Counted from the stretch's first letter, positions 1-6,015 are shown. The stretch is 7,200 bases of DNA from an uncultured Bacilli bacterium (GCA_947624695.1 CANQLN010000052.1:1-7200); one strand, 5' to 3'. Program-made: numbers and translations. Notes: a model not told the origin generated them from the sequence alone.

Positions 1-91
1 CAGTCGGACTATCATATAAATTATAACAGGAAGTATTAATCTTTTTTAATACAACCTAAAAATATTTTACACTATCATTTTTGACATCAAT
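1..91. other. Left-edge intergenic stretch, no gene supported
   Basis: All frames close within a few codons of the window edge, so at most the last dozen codons of an upstream gene could lie here, for example a plus-strand frame ending in TAA at 37-39. An AT-only stem-loop (GTATTAA 33-39 with TTAATAC 46-52, loop TCTTTT) sits just upstream of the OLE promoter. It has no clean T-tract after it on the plus strand, so I do not call it a terminator. Nothing else is recognisable. Confidence 0.4.
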
Positions 92-120
92 TTGACAATA
101 GTTCGTCTTTTTGGTATAAT
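92..120 (+). promoter_or_regulatory. Strong sigma-A-type promoter for the OLE RNA
   Basis: A perfect -35 TTGACA (92-97) is followed by a 17-nt spacer and a perfect -10 TATAAT (115-120). An extended TG motif lies at 112-113. The expected transcription start is about 126-128. It matches consensus more closely than the rRNA promoter in this window (-10 TATATT), which fits an abundant non-coding RNA. No ribosome binding site plus long reading frame follows for almost 500 nt. Confidence 0.85.
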
Positions 121-126
121 GTTTAG

Positions 127-557
127 CGTGGTGCATTATTCTAGTCACCAATATTGTTTGAAGGTAGGGCTAAAAATCTACCAATAGAAATTGACACTTT
201 ATATATTTGCTTTTTCCGCCCAGGTTAGGGTGAATATATAATTTAAGGTTTAAGGAGCGATTATAATGGCATATAGTCTATATCCTTTTACTCCGTTTCA
301 GTAATTATTTTTCTGGTCGTGAGTGGTAATGTGGAATATCAACGATCTATTTGATTGAAATCATTGCTGCAAAAGCGAATAAGGACAATCCCTTGGTGTT
401 TGAGAAAATCTCTAGAGTGTATGTATTATAAGTATTAAGGTATGGATTAAGTGGCAATCGAGTAATTAAAACGGTGACGTTTAGTTCTTTTCTTTAAAGA
501 GAAATCGCTAACGGGTAACTTTTAGTAGAAAAGAGAGAAATTCAACTCGACCTAAAC
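127..557 (+). ncRNA. Candidate OLE RNA (ornate, large, extremophilic RNA), compact form
   Basis: The identification rests on three things: a long gene-free stretch, a near-perfect promoter at its start, and an OapA-type gene directly downstream, the arrangement that defines the OLE family. Hairpins that can be read directly are TGGTG 129-133 with CACCA 146-150; GGTAG 163-167 with CTACC 178-182; TTATATATT 199-207 with AATATATAA 233-241 enclosing a 9-nt one-sided bulge and CGCCC 217-221 with GGGTG 228-232; GGAG 254-257 with CTCC 291-294 enclosing ATATA/TATAT; AAGG 381-384 with CCTT 391-394; GAGA 402-405 with TCTC 409-412; and a 3' arm of GTTTAG 479-484 with CTAAAC 552-557 followed by TCTTTTCT 486-493 with AGAAAAGA 527-534. 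Known OLE RNAs are about 600 nt, anchor to the membrane through OapA, and are linked to stress tolerance. At roughly 430 nt this one would be shortened. The 5' end follows from the promoter; the 3' end is set at the last long helix and may run on into the oapA mRNA. The family is inferred from context and not from a covariance match. Some other structured RNA is possible. Confidence 0.72.
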
Positions 558-607
558 CATAAAATTGATTTATAATATACCATATTTTTTTTATTTTAGG
601 AGAATTT

Positions 608-1117
608 ATGAAAAAACATTGGATATTAGTAGCCTTTATTTTAACTTTTTTCTTAGCAATTATCTTTAGTTTAATTGCTAATTTTTTAGGTAATTTTAAT
701 AATATAGTTTTAATTATTTGTATTTTAGCCGTTATTTTAGTCGGAATTATTTTTGATATTATCGGAACTTCCATTTTAAGTTGTGATGAAAAAGTCTTTC
801 ATTCTAAAGCAAGTCAAAAAATGAAAGGCGCTAAAATGGGAATAAAATTAATCAAAAATTCTAGTACTGTTGCTAGTTTTTGTAATGATGTTGTGGGAGA
901 CATTTGTGGAATTATCAGTGGTAGTTTAGTGGCTATCTTAGTTGTTAATATAGCTAGGTCGGGAGAAGTTTCTTTATGGAATGTTTTAATGGCTTCTTTG
1001 TGTTCTTCCTTGACAGTTGGATGTAAAGCTATTGGCAAAAGAATAGCGGTTAAGAAAAGTAATGAGATTATTAGTATGGTTTCACAATTTTTAGAAATCT
1101 TTGCTCGAAAAAAATAG
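608..1117 (+). CDS. oapA: OLE-associated membrane protein OapA (DUF21-type)
   Basis: This 169-residue membrane protein matches what I know of OapA, which is often annotated as a CorB/DUF21-like protein and which tethers OLE RNA to the inner membrane. Four hydrophobic segments are visible at about 5-27, 32-56, 97-116 and 122-143, with a lysine-rich C-terminus. Conserved-looking polar residues are Asp50 within helix 2, Asp60-Glu61, and the motif FCNDVVGDICGIISG (91-105) with Asp94 and Asp98 entering helix 3. A basic segment (KASQKMKGAKMGIKLIKN, about 67-84) could contact RNA; that is inference. It is far shorter than CNNM/CorB transporters and lacks CBS domains, so it is not simply a magnesium exporter. 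The start is set by AGGAG at 598-602, 5 nt before ATG. It probably shares the OLE transcript, though a TATAAT at 571-576 could give a second start. It ends in a terminator shared with the converging ATPase gene. Confidence 0.8.
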   Translation: MKKHWILVAFILTFFLAIIFSLIANFLGNFNNIVLIICILAVILVGIIFDIIGTSILSCDEKVFHSKASQKMKGAKMGIKLIKNSSTVASFCNDVVGDICGIISGSLVAILVVNIARSGEVSLWNVLMASLCSSLTVGCKAIGKRIAVKKSNEIISMVSQFLEIFARKK

Positions 1118-1135
1118 TCAAGCGACTATTTTTTT
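1108..1135. terminator. Bidirectional intrinsic terminator between oapA and the ClpX-like gene
   Basis: Seven A, then TAGTC, the tetraloop AAGC, GACTA and seven T form a perfect inverted repeat of 12 pairs. Each strand reads it as a stem followed by a U-tract. The oapA stop TAG (1115-1117) and the stop of the converging gene (1126-1128 on the minus strand) both lie inside the stem. Confidence 0.9.
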
Positions 1136-2547
1136 GCTTTAACTTTTACTAATTTAGGGTTTTGGACTGTTCTTTCCGAAATAATAATTTCTTCAGGAGT
1201 GTCTATAGTATCGAATAATTGATAATCAATTTCATCAAATATTTTGGCTGTTACGCGATCTATTCCTCTAATACCGGCTTCACTAGCCGCACTAGTTTTA
1301 ACAATTTCATCGGCTAAACTATCAACCCCATTAACAATACTTACAGCAATACCCATTTTGTTATAATTATTTAGTTTTAATTTTAAAAGGCTAAGTTCCG
1401 ATTTTAATAAATATCTCTTTTTATCATTAAAAGATAAATTATTAATGGTAATAAAGGTTTTAAAACGATTGATAAATTCGGGTTTAAAACCATATTCGAT
1501 ATAATCACTTTCTTCAAAATAACCATAATCTGTGGAAGGACAGTTATCACCTCTGCCTGCTCCATTAAAAGCTCCACAGCCAATAACCGTTACTAAACTC
1601 GTATCAAATTGTTTTTGGTTCGTAAGTTTTAAGTCAAATATCCCGCCTTCAATAATTTTAAGTAAGCCATTTTGAACTTCTAAAGTATTATGAGTTGATG
1701 AAGATTTGCTATCTTTATCATAAGCTATTTTATCTATTTCATCTAAGACTAATATTCCTCTTTGGGCAAGTGCTATATCGCTATTACTTGCCATATATAA
1801 TCCTTTTAATAATTCAATTAGGTCATTTCCCTTCCAACCTGAACCAGTAAATTGAGAAATATCGGTAGTAAATACGGGAATATTAAATTCTCTAGCTAGT
1901 TGTCTTGTTATTTCGGTTTTGCCACAACCCGAAGGACCACTAATTAAAATATTTTCTTTTAAAGTAATTCTTTCACTTAAAGAATAATCCATATTCGCTA
2001 ACATAATGTTGCGGTAAAGAGCTAAAGTAGCCTTTCGAACGGCTTCTTCTTGGTTAATAATACGTGAATTTATCTTATTAACAATTTCTGAAATAGGTGG
2101 TAATTTATCTTTATCATTTTGTCCCTTAATAATAGGAGTCTCACTAACTTTGGTTTTATCAAGTTTTTCACTAATTTCAGTTATCATATATATTTCATTA
2201 TTAATAAAATCTAGTAATTGTTTTTTAGTTGTAAAATTAAATTTTTGTTTACTTTTTTGCATGGAAACTAAAAATTCTGCGATAGTTTCCGAATCATAGG
2301 AATCAAATAAGTTATTTAAATCGGCAGCAGTTAATAAAATAGCATATTCGTTATCGCGAGTCTTCAAATACTCATTAAGCATTAGGTTGGCTATTTCTTC
2401 ATCTGAAAATTCCGTGTTTTCATGATAAAAAGAAAAGTTTTCTAAAGCATGATATCCTGATGTGAGAGGTGACTTTTTTAAACACACTAAACTTTTAAAT
2501 TCGTTATTTTTAAAGAAAAAAATAAAAAATTCTGTATCTATAAGCAT
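1126..2547 (-). CDS. ClpX-like AAA+ ATPase without zinc domain or IGF loop
   Basis: The C-terminal ~320 residues are a ClpX/HslU-class AAA+ module: Walker A GPSGCGKT (204-211), pore-1 loop position GWKG (237-240, ClpX has GYVG), Walker B ILVLDEID (265-272), a ClpX-like EVQNGLLKIIEGG segment (290-302), the arginine finger PEFINRF (Arg361) and sensor 2 GIRG (Arg427). These residues imply an active hexameric unfoldase. The N-terminal ~150 residues have no zinc-binding four-cysteine motif and I do not recognise them; they may select substrates. The stretch where ClpX carries its ClpP-docking IGF tripeptide (about 327-352) is GDN/acidic and lacks it, so it probably works without ClpP or with another partner. 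The start is ATG with AAAGGAG 7 nt upstream (2555-2561). It has its own promoter and converges on oapA, sharing a terminator. It is clearly a divergent paralogue and not the housekeeping ClpX. The biological role is unknown. Confidence 0.8.
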   Translation of the reverse strand: MLIDTEFFIFFFKNNEFKSLVCLKKSPLTSGYHALENFSFYHENTEFSDEEIANLMLNEYLKTRDNEYAILLTAADLNNLFDSYDSETIAEFLVSMQKSKQKFNFTTKKQLLDFINNEIYMITEISEKLDKTKVSETPIIKGQNDKDKLPPISEIVNKINSRIINQEEAVRKATLALYRNIMLANMDYSLSERITLKENILISGPSGCGKTEITRQLAREFNIPVFTTDISQFTGSGWKGNDLIELLKGLYMASNSDIALAQRGILVLDEIDKIAYDKDSKSSSTHNTLEVQNGLLKIIEGGIFDLKLTNQKQFDTSLVTVIGCGAFNGAGRGDNCPSTDYGYFEESDYIEYGFKPEFINRFKTFITINNLSFNDKKRYLLKSELSLLKLKLNNYNKMGIAVSIVNGVDSLADEIVKTSAASEAGIRGIDRVTAKIFDEIDYQLFDTIDTPEEIIISERTVQNPKLVKVKAKK

Positions 2548-2571
2548 TCTCTCACTCCTTTACGAAGTGTT

Positions 2572-2600
2572 ATTGTATCAAACTATTAATTATTTGTCTA
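2572..2600 (-). promoter_or_regulatory. Promoter of the ClpX-like ATPase gene
   Basis: On the minus strand, -35 TAGACA (2600-2595) and -10 TACAAT (2577-2572) are separated by 17 nt, with an extended TG one base before the -10. Each hexamer matches consensus at 5 of 6 positions. It lies after the terminator of the DUF378 gene, so the two minus-strand genes appear to be transcribed separately. Confidence 0.65.
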
Positions 2601-2612
2601 GGTATCTAAATT

Positions 2613-2641
2613 AAAAAATAGCCAGTTTTAAACCAGCTATT
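2613..2641 (-). terminator. Intrinsic terminator of the DUF378 gene
   Basis: GCTATT (2636-2641) pairs with AATAGC (2617-2622), with a few inner pairs across a mismatch. The A-run at 2613-2618 reads as a U-tract on the minus-strand transcript. The gene's stop codon (2637-2639) lies in the stem. Confidence 0.7.
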
Positions 2642-2840
2642 CTTTAGTTTCAAAGTGGTTAAATAATATGCCAATATTAATTAATCCACATATTCCGACA
2701 ATGGCATAAACAATTTTAGGGAGCATAGAGGCCTCTCCGAATAGAGATTCCACTAAATTGAAGTCAAAGAAACCAATTAAGCCCCAATTTATTGCCCCAA
2801 TTACTGTAAATATTAATGTCGTTTTTTGAAATGTTTCCAT
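2637..2840 (-). CDS. DUF378 family small membrane protein (YuzA-like)
   Basis: This 67-residue protein has two predicted membrane helices (about 8-26 and 41-61). The INWGLIGFFDFNLVESLFG segment (17-35) is the signature of DUF378, a family of small two-helix membrane proteins common in Firmicutes, with B. subtilis YuzA as an example. A second half of the type PKIVYAIVGICGL completes the family pattern. The length is normal for the family. The function is unknown. The start is ATG preceded on the minus strand by AAAGGTGAG (2848-2856). It is transcribed away from the lipoprotein gene at 2945 across a 104-nt divergent spacer, in which I could not assign convincing -35/-10 pairs for either direction. 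It has its own terminator, so it does not form an operon with the ATPase downstream. Confidence 0.88.
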   Translation of the reverse strand: METFQKTTLIFTVIGAINWGLIGFFDFNLVESLFGEASMLPKIVYAIVGICGLINIGILFNHFETKE

Positions 2841-2944
2841 CTATTCACTCACCTTTATTAGTATTATTAACCCTTTTCTTAAAAATATACATGAATATTT
2901 AGATAATTAAGAAATATATTTAAATAGAAAAGGAAAGTGGTAAA

Positions 2945-4078
2945 TTGAAAAAATTAGCTGTCTTATTATGTTTGGGATTATTTCTTTGTGGTTGTGGTAA
3001 AACTAAGCCCGAAGATGTCATTAAAGACTTTAAAAACAGTGTTAATAACGTTAAAAGTTATAAAGTAACTGGTAATATGGAAATAAGTAATGATGAAGAA
3101 ACGTTTACTTATAGTTTAGAAAGTTATTATTTAAAAGATAATTATTATAAGGTTATATTAGTTAATCAAACTAATAATCATGAACAAATTATTTTAAAGA
3201 ATCAAAATGATATATATGTTATTACCCCGGCTTTGAATAAGAGTTTTAAATTCCAAAGTGAATGGCCTGGTAACTCTAGTCAAGCTTATTTATTAGGTAG
3301 TCTTTTAAGTGATATTGAAAATGATGATGAAGCTAGTGTTACGGAAAGCGATAATGGTTATGTTATTAAAAGTAAAGTAAATTATCCGAATAATGAAGAA
3401 TTAAAATATGAAAAAATTTATTTAAATGATAAAAAAGAAATTGAAAAAGTTGAAGTATTTAATGAAAATGATATTGTGAAAATTAAAGTTACTTTTGATA
3501 ATGTAGATCTTAAAGCTGGTTTAAAGGCAAGTGATTTTAAACTTGATGATTATGTTAAAGAAGAAAAAGAAGAACCGAAAAAAGAAGAAAATAAGACTAA
3601 CACTAACACTAATACTAACACTAATAATACCGATACTAAATGTAGTGATGGTCAAAATTGTGAAACTGATAAAAAAGAAGATGATCCCTCAGATGATGGT
3701 GCCTTGCAAAAACCTAATGGTAGTGGGGCTAAAAACACGGCCAATATTGAAAACATTATCTATCCTTTATATATTCCCAGTAACACTTATTTAACAAGTT
3801 CCGAAAAAGTCGAAACAACTTCAGGTAATCGGGTTATTTTAACATTTAGTGGTGATAAAAACTTCGTTTTAATTGAAGAGCCAACAATCGCAAGTGACGC
3901 GATGGAAATTGTACCCTTGCTTTTAAGTGAAACTATCGGAGCCTTAAGTGCTAATAGCTTAAGTTGGGATGTTAATGATATTTCTTATTATTTGGCTAGT
4001 ACTGAACTATCGGTTTCCGAAATGCAACTAATTGCTAACTCTTTAGGAAATGCTTCCTTAGTAGCGGGAATTAAATAA
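2945..4078 (+). CDS. Lipoprotein with LolA-like domain and DUF4367-like C-terminal domain
   Basis: A 377-residue exported lipoprotein. A short basic start, a hydrophobic core and the lipobox LCGC (14-17) point to lipidation at Cys17 and anchoring on the outer face of the membrane. Residues ~22-200 are a beta-rich domain with the pattern of LolA/GerS-like proteins of Gram-positives (YKVTGNMEI, YYLKDNYYKV, KYEKIYLNDKKEIEKVEVFNENDIV, then DFKLDDY). A charged and Asn/Thr-rich linker follows (205-265), with five Thr-Asn repeats and two cysteines (233, 239). Residues ~268-377 resemble DUF4367 (YIPSNTYLTSSEKV, ILTFSGDKNFVLIEE, SWDVNDISYYLASTELSVSEM, IANSLG). The start codon is TTG; AGGAAAG (2931-2937) upstream and the intact signal peptide from this codon support it. 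A role in sensing or handling envelope lipids or lipoproteins is inference from the fold only. It is monocistronic, with a terminator right after. Confidence 0.78.
   Translation: MKKLAVLLCLGLFLCGCGKTKPEDVIKDFKNSVNNVKSYKVTGNMEISNDEETFTYSLESYYLKDNYYKVILVNQTNNHEQIILKNQNDIYVITPALNKSFKFQSEWPGNSSQAYLLGSLLSDIENDDEASVTESDNGYVIKSKVNYPNNEELKYEKIYLNDKKEIEKVEVFNENDIVKIKVTFDNVDLKAGLKASDFKLDDYVKEEKEEPKKEENKTNTNTNTNTNNTDTKCSDGQNCETDKKEDDPSDDGALQKPNGSGAKNTANIENIIYPLYIPSNTYLTSSEKVETTSGNRVILTFSGDKNFVLIEEPTIASDAMEIVPLLLSETIGALSANSLSWDVNDISYYLASTELSVSEMQLIANSLGNASLVAGIK
3596..3625 (+). repeat. In-frame hexanucleotide repeat coding a Thr-Asn linker
   Basis: Five tandem copies of ACTAAC/ACTAAT encode (Thr-Asn)5 at residues 218-227 of the lipoprotein. 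Because the unit is six bases, copy-number slippage would lengthen or shorten the linker without a frameshift. Confidence 0.9.
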
Positions 4079-4080
4079 CA

Positions 4081-4111
4081 ATCATATAGCAAAAAACTAT
4101 ATGATTTTTTT
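4081..4111 (+). terminator. Intrinsic terminator of the lipoprotein gene
   Basis: ATCATATAG (4081-4089) and CTATATGAT (4097-4105) form a perfect 9-pair stem with a C+6A loop, followed by a run of T to 4111. It begins two bases after the stop codon. Confidence 0.92.
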
Positions 4112-4120
4112 AGATAGTGT

Positions 4121-4149
4121 TTGCATTTAACCTTATATTTAGGTATAAT
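4121..4149 (+). promoter_or_regulatory. Promoter of the thioredoxin-like membrane protein gene
   Basis: A perfect -10 TATAAT (4144-4149) lies 17 nt after TTGCAT (4121-4126). The -35 keeps only the TTG core. The expected start is about 4156, giving a short leader with GAAGGAA (4161-4167) before the ATG. Confidence 0.6.
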
Positions 4150-4172
4150 AATTTTTAGAAGAAGGAAATTGT

Positions 4173-4739
4173 ATGAAAAAAAAGAAAAATGCATTAAAAG
4201 AAAACCCTATGATGGGAAGTAAAAAGAATAAAAAGCTTAAAGTTAACAATGTGGTAAGTGATGATGAAAATGAAATCAAAAGATTTATTTTTATCATTTT
4301 AGGAATAGCCGTTATAATGGGCATAATTTATGGCGTTACAGAATTAATGGCTAATAAAAAAGATGATGATGCTGTGGAAGTAGTTAAAGGCTCTATTAAT
4401 TATGATAAAGTAGCAGTTGGAACTCTTCTTAATCGTCCTTATGATGAATATTATGTTTTAGTATATGATGGTGAAGCTAAAGAAGCTGTTAAATATTCAG
4501 CAATGTTGACAACTTATAAAGAAAAAGATGAAGAAGAATCTTTAAAAATATATTATTGTGATTTAGGTAATTCTTTAAACAAGAAATATTATAATGTTAA
4601 CGAAGATAATAAGAGTAATCCAAAAGCTCAAAAAGTTGAAGATTTTGACTTTGGCGATTTAACTTTATTACATGTTAAAGATGGTAAAGTTTCTGAATAT
4701 ATTGAAGATTACAAAACTATACAAGAAAAATTAAAGTAA
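4173..4739 (+). CDS. Single-pass membrane protein with thioredoxin-like outer domain, no CxxC
   Basis: The protein has 188 residues. A strongly basic cytoplasmic tail (1-36) precedes one membrane helix (about 37-58), so the C-terminal ~130 residues should lie outside the cell. That part has the strand order of a thioredoxin fold: DEYYVLVYDG (91-100), a helix EAKEAVKYSAMLTTYKEK, SLKIYYCDLG (123-132), then DLTLLHVKDGKVSEYIED (162-179) where thioredoxins carry their fourth strand and the Gly-Lys turn. The position after the first strand has no CxxC, and the only cysteine is Cys129, so no disulfide exchange is expected. The family assignment is by pattern only, with no name I can give. The start is ATG with GAAGGAA 5 nt upstream. 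The gene precedes the S41 peptidase by 60 nt and could work with it at the membrane; that link is inference. Confidence 0.7.
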   Translation: MKKKKNALKENPMMGSKKNKKLKVNNVVSDDENEIKRFIFIILGIAVIMGIIYGVTELMANKKDDDAVEVVKGSINYDKVAVGTLLNRPYDEYYVLVYDGEAKEAVKYSAMLTTYKEKDEEESLKIYYCDLGNSLNKKYYNVNEDNKSNPKAQKVEDFDFGDLTLLHVKDGKVSEYIEDYKTIQEKLK

Positions 4740-4765
4740 GTCGATAAATGGCTTTCTTTTTTTTT
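4733..4765 (+). terminator. Weak intrinsic terminator after the thioredoxin-like gene
   Basis: AAAGTAAG (4733-4740) pairs with CTTTCTTT (4752-4759) with one T-T mismatch, and a run of nine T follows (4757-4765). The stop codon TAA (4737-4739) is in the stem. The stem is AT-rich and the loop is 11 nt, so read-through into the peptidase gene is plausible. Confidence 0.4.
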
Positions 4766-4772
4766 ACTCCCA

Positions 4773-4781
4773 TGATAAAAT
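4773..4781 (+). promoter_or_regulatory. Possible extended -10 promoter for the S41 peptidase
   Basis: TG, one base, then TAAAAT (4776-4781) forms an extended -10, with no good -35 at the right distance. The predicted start near 4788 would leave only about 12 nt before the ATG and a ribosome binding site almost at the 5' end, so this is tentative. Confidence 0.3.
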
Positions 4782-4799
4782 TAAACTACGGAGGCTAAT

Positions 4800-5954
4800 A
4801 TGAAACAAGCAAAAGGTTTTAGTTTATGGGGTGTAATTGTTATTATGATTATTACATCAGTTGTTTCAGGAATTACAACGGGCGTTATTATGTTAAATAG
4901 TAATGCTGTTAATTCTAAAAATGAAACTTTAAATGATGAAGCTTTGCAAGAATTTATTGGCGTTTATCAAATGTTGTTATCGAAATATTATGATAATATC
5001 GATAAAGAAGGCATGCTTAATGCTGCGGAAGAAGGAATGTTAAATTTCTTAGGAGATAAATATACAACTTATTTAGATAATGACGAATATAAAGGTATCA
5101 TTGATGATTTATCAGGAATTTATAATGGCATTGGGGTAACTATATTAGGAAATGTTATTCAAAAAGTTACTGATAATAGTCCGGCATCTAAGGCTGGCCT
5201 TTGGGCAGGAGATGTTATTGTTAAAATTAATGGTATTAGTGTAGAAGGAATGGCTAGTAGTCAAATTGGCAGTTTAATTAAGGATGATAAAACTAAAGAA
5301 GTGACTCTGGAAATAGAACGTAATGGTGAAAATAAAACCTTTAATTTAGAAAAAGAGGATTTAGTTAATCCCGCGATTGATTATAACATTGTGGAAGGAA
5401 CTAACATCGGTTATTTAGCTATCGAAAAATTTTCCGAAAATTTAGGAAGCCAAGTTAAAGAGGCCTTAAATTATTTGGAAAATAATGGGATTACTTCTCT
5501 TATTATTGATGTAAGAGATGATTCGGGTGGTTATTTAACCGCTGCGGAAGATGTAGCGTCCTTTTTCTTAGAAAAGGGAAAAACTATTTATTCTTTGCAA
5601 TCAAGTAGTTCGATGATGACTTATAGTGATAAGACAGATGAAAAAAGAACATATCCGATAATTGTTTTAATAAATGGTAATAGTGCATCAGCATCCGAAA
5701 TTTTAGCGGCAGCTTTAAAAGAAAGCTACAATGCTACTTTACTTGGTAATAAAAGTTATGGCAAAGGAAAAGTTCAACAAATTGCCAAATTATCTAATGG
5801 TAGTTCCGTTAAATATACATCAGCTAAATGGTTAACTCCAAATGGTACTTGTATTGATGGCATCGGTATAATGCCAGATTATGAAGTTAATATAACGGAT
5901 GAAAGTATTGATGAACAATTAAACGAAGCAGTGAAGATTTTAAGTGAAGGCTAA
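4800..5954 (+). CDS. ctpA: S41 family C-terminal processing peptidase (CtpA/CtpB type)
   Basis: A membrane-anchored serine protease of 384 residues that clips C-termini of exported proteins. The N-terminal hydrophobic helix is at about 8-32. A CTP N-terminal helical part (about 45-100) is followed by a PDZ domain (about 104-185; YNGIGVTI, NSPASKAGLWAGDVIVKING) that controls substrate entry. The protease core runs from about 190 to 365. The catalytic Ser297 is in NSASASEI and Lys322 in YGKGKVQQ, 25 residues apart as in the family, with Gln326 completing the Ser-Lys-Gln triad. The segment RDDSGG (239-244) stands where the family usually has RNNPGG. The length is close to B. subtilis CtpA/CtpB, but the trailing peptidoglycan-binding domain of CtpA-like members is absent. 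The start is ATG with GGAGG (4790-4794) 5 nt upstream. The symbol is family-level; the substrate cannot be told. Confidence 0.95.
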   Translation: MKQAKGFSLWGVIVIMIITSVVSGITTGVIMLNSNAVNSKNETLNDEALQEFIGVYQMLLSKYYDNIDKEGMLNAAEEGMLNFLGDKYTTYLDNDEYKGIIDDLSGIYNGIGVTILGNVIQKVTDNSPASKAGLWAGDVIVKINGISVEGMASSQIGSLIKDDKTKEVTLEIERNGENKTFNLEKEDLVNPAIDYNIVEGTNIGYLAIEKFSENLGSQVKEALNYLENNGITSLIIDVRDDSGGYLTAAEDVASFFLEKGKTIYSLQSSSSMMTYSDKTDEKRTYPIIVLINGNSASASEILAAALKESYNATLLGNKSYGKGKVQQIAKLSNGSSVKYTSAKWLTPNGTCIDGIGIMPDYEVNITDESIDEQLNEAVKILSEG

Positions 5955-5972
5955 ATTACTTAGCCTTTTTTT
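5947..5972 (+). terminator. Intrinsic terminator of the S41 peptidase gene
   Basis: AAGGCTAA (5947-5954) and TTAGCCTT (5960-5967) form a perfect 8-pair stem with loop ATTAC and a T-run to 5972. The stop codon TAA is the last part of the left arm. Confidence 0.92.
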
Positions 5973-5988
5973 CTTGGCCTTTTTATAG

Positions 5989-5994
5989 TATAAT
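5989..5994 (+). promoter_or_regulatory. -10 element of the YgaC-type gene
   Basis: A perfect TATAAT lies 22 nt before the ATG at 6016. The -35 position falls in the T-run of the preceding terminator (5966-5971) and is poor, so promoter strength is uncertain. Confidence 0.5.
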
Positions 5995-6015
5995 GAAAGA
6001 TGTAGAGATGGTTTT

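Noticed and set aside
20..28. Minus-strand extended -10 (TG-T-TATAAT) at the left edge
   Set aside because: There is no recognisable -35 at 17 nt and no gene visible to the left within the window.
127..557. Other large RNAs: RNase P RNA, tmRNA, 6S RNA
   Set aside because: None of the hallmark segments of RNase P RNA or the tRNA-like ends of tmRNA are present, the length and branching do not fit 6S RNA, and neither explains the oapA neighbour.
547..576. Possible second promoter just before oapA (TCGACC, 18 nt, TATAAT)
   Set aside because: The -10 is perfect but the -35 matches only 4 of 6 and overlaps the last helix of the RNA. I cannot tell it from chance in such AT-rich sequence, so it is mentioned only with oapA.
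508..774. Lysine/isoleucine-rich reading frame on the minus strand
   Set aside because: It lies antisense to oapA and the RNA 3' end, has low-complexity composition, and has no promoter context; it is a shadow of oapA.
3531..3794. Plus-strand lysine/leucine-rich frame inside the lipoprotein gene
   Set aside because: It is an out-of-frame reading of the charged linker, without its own ribosome binding site.
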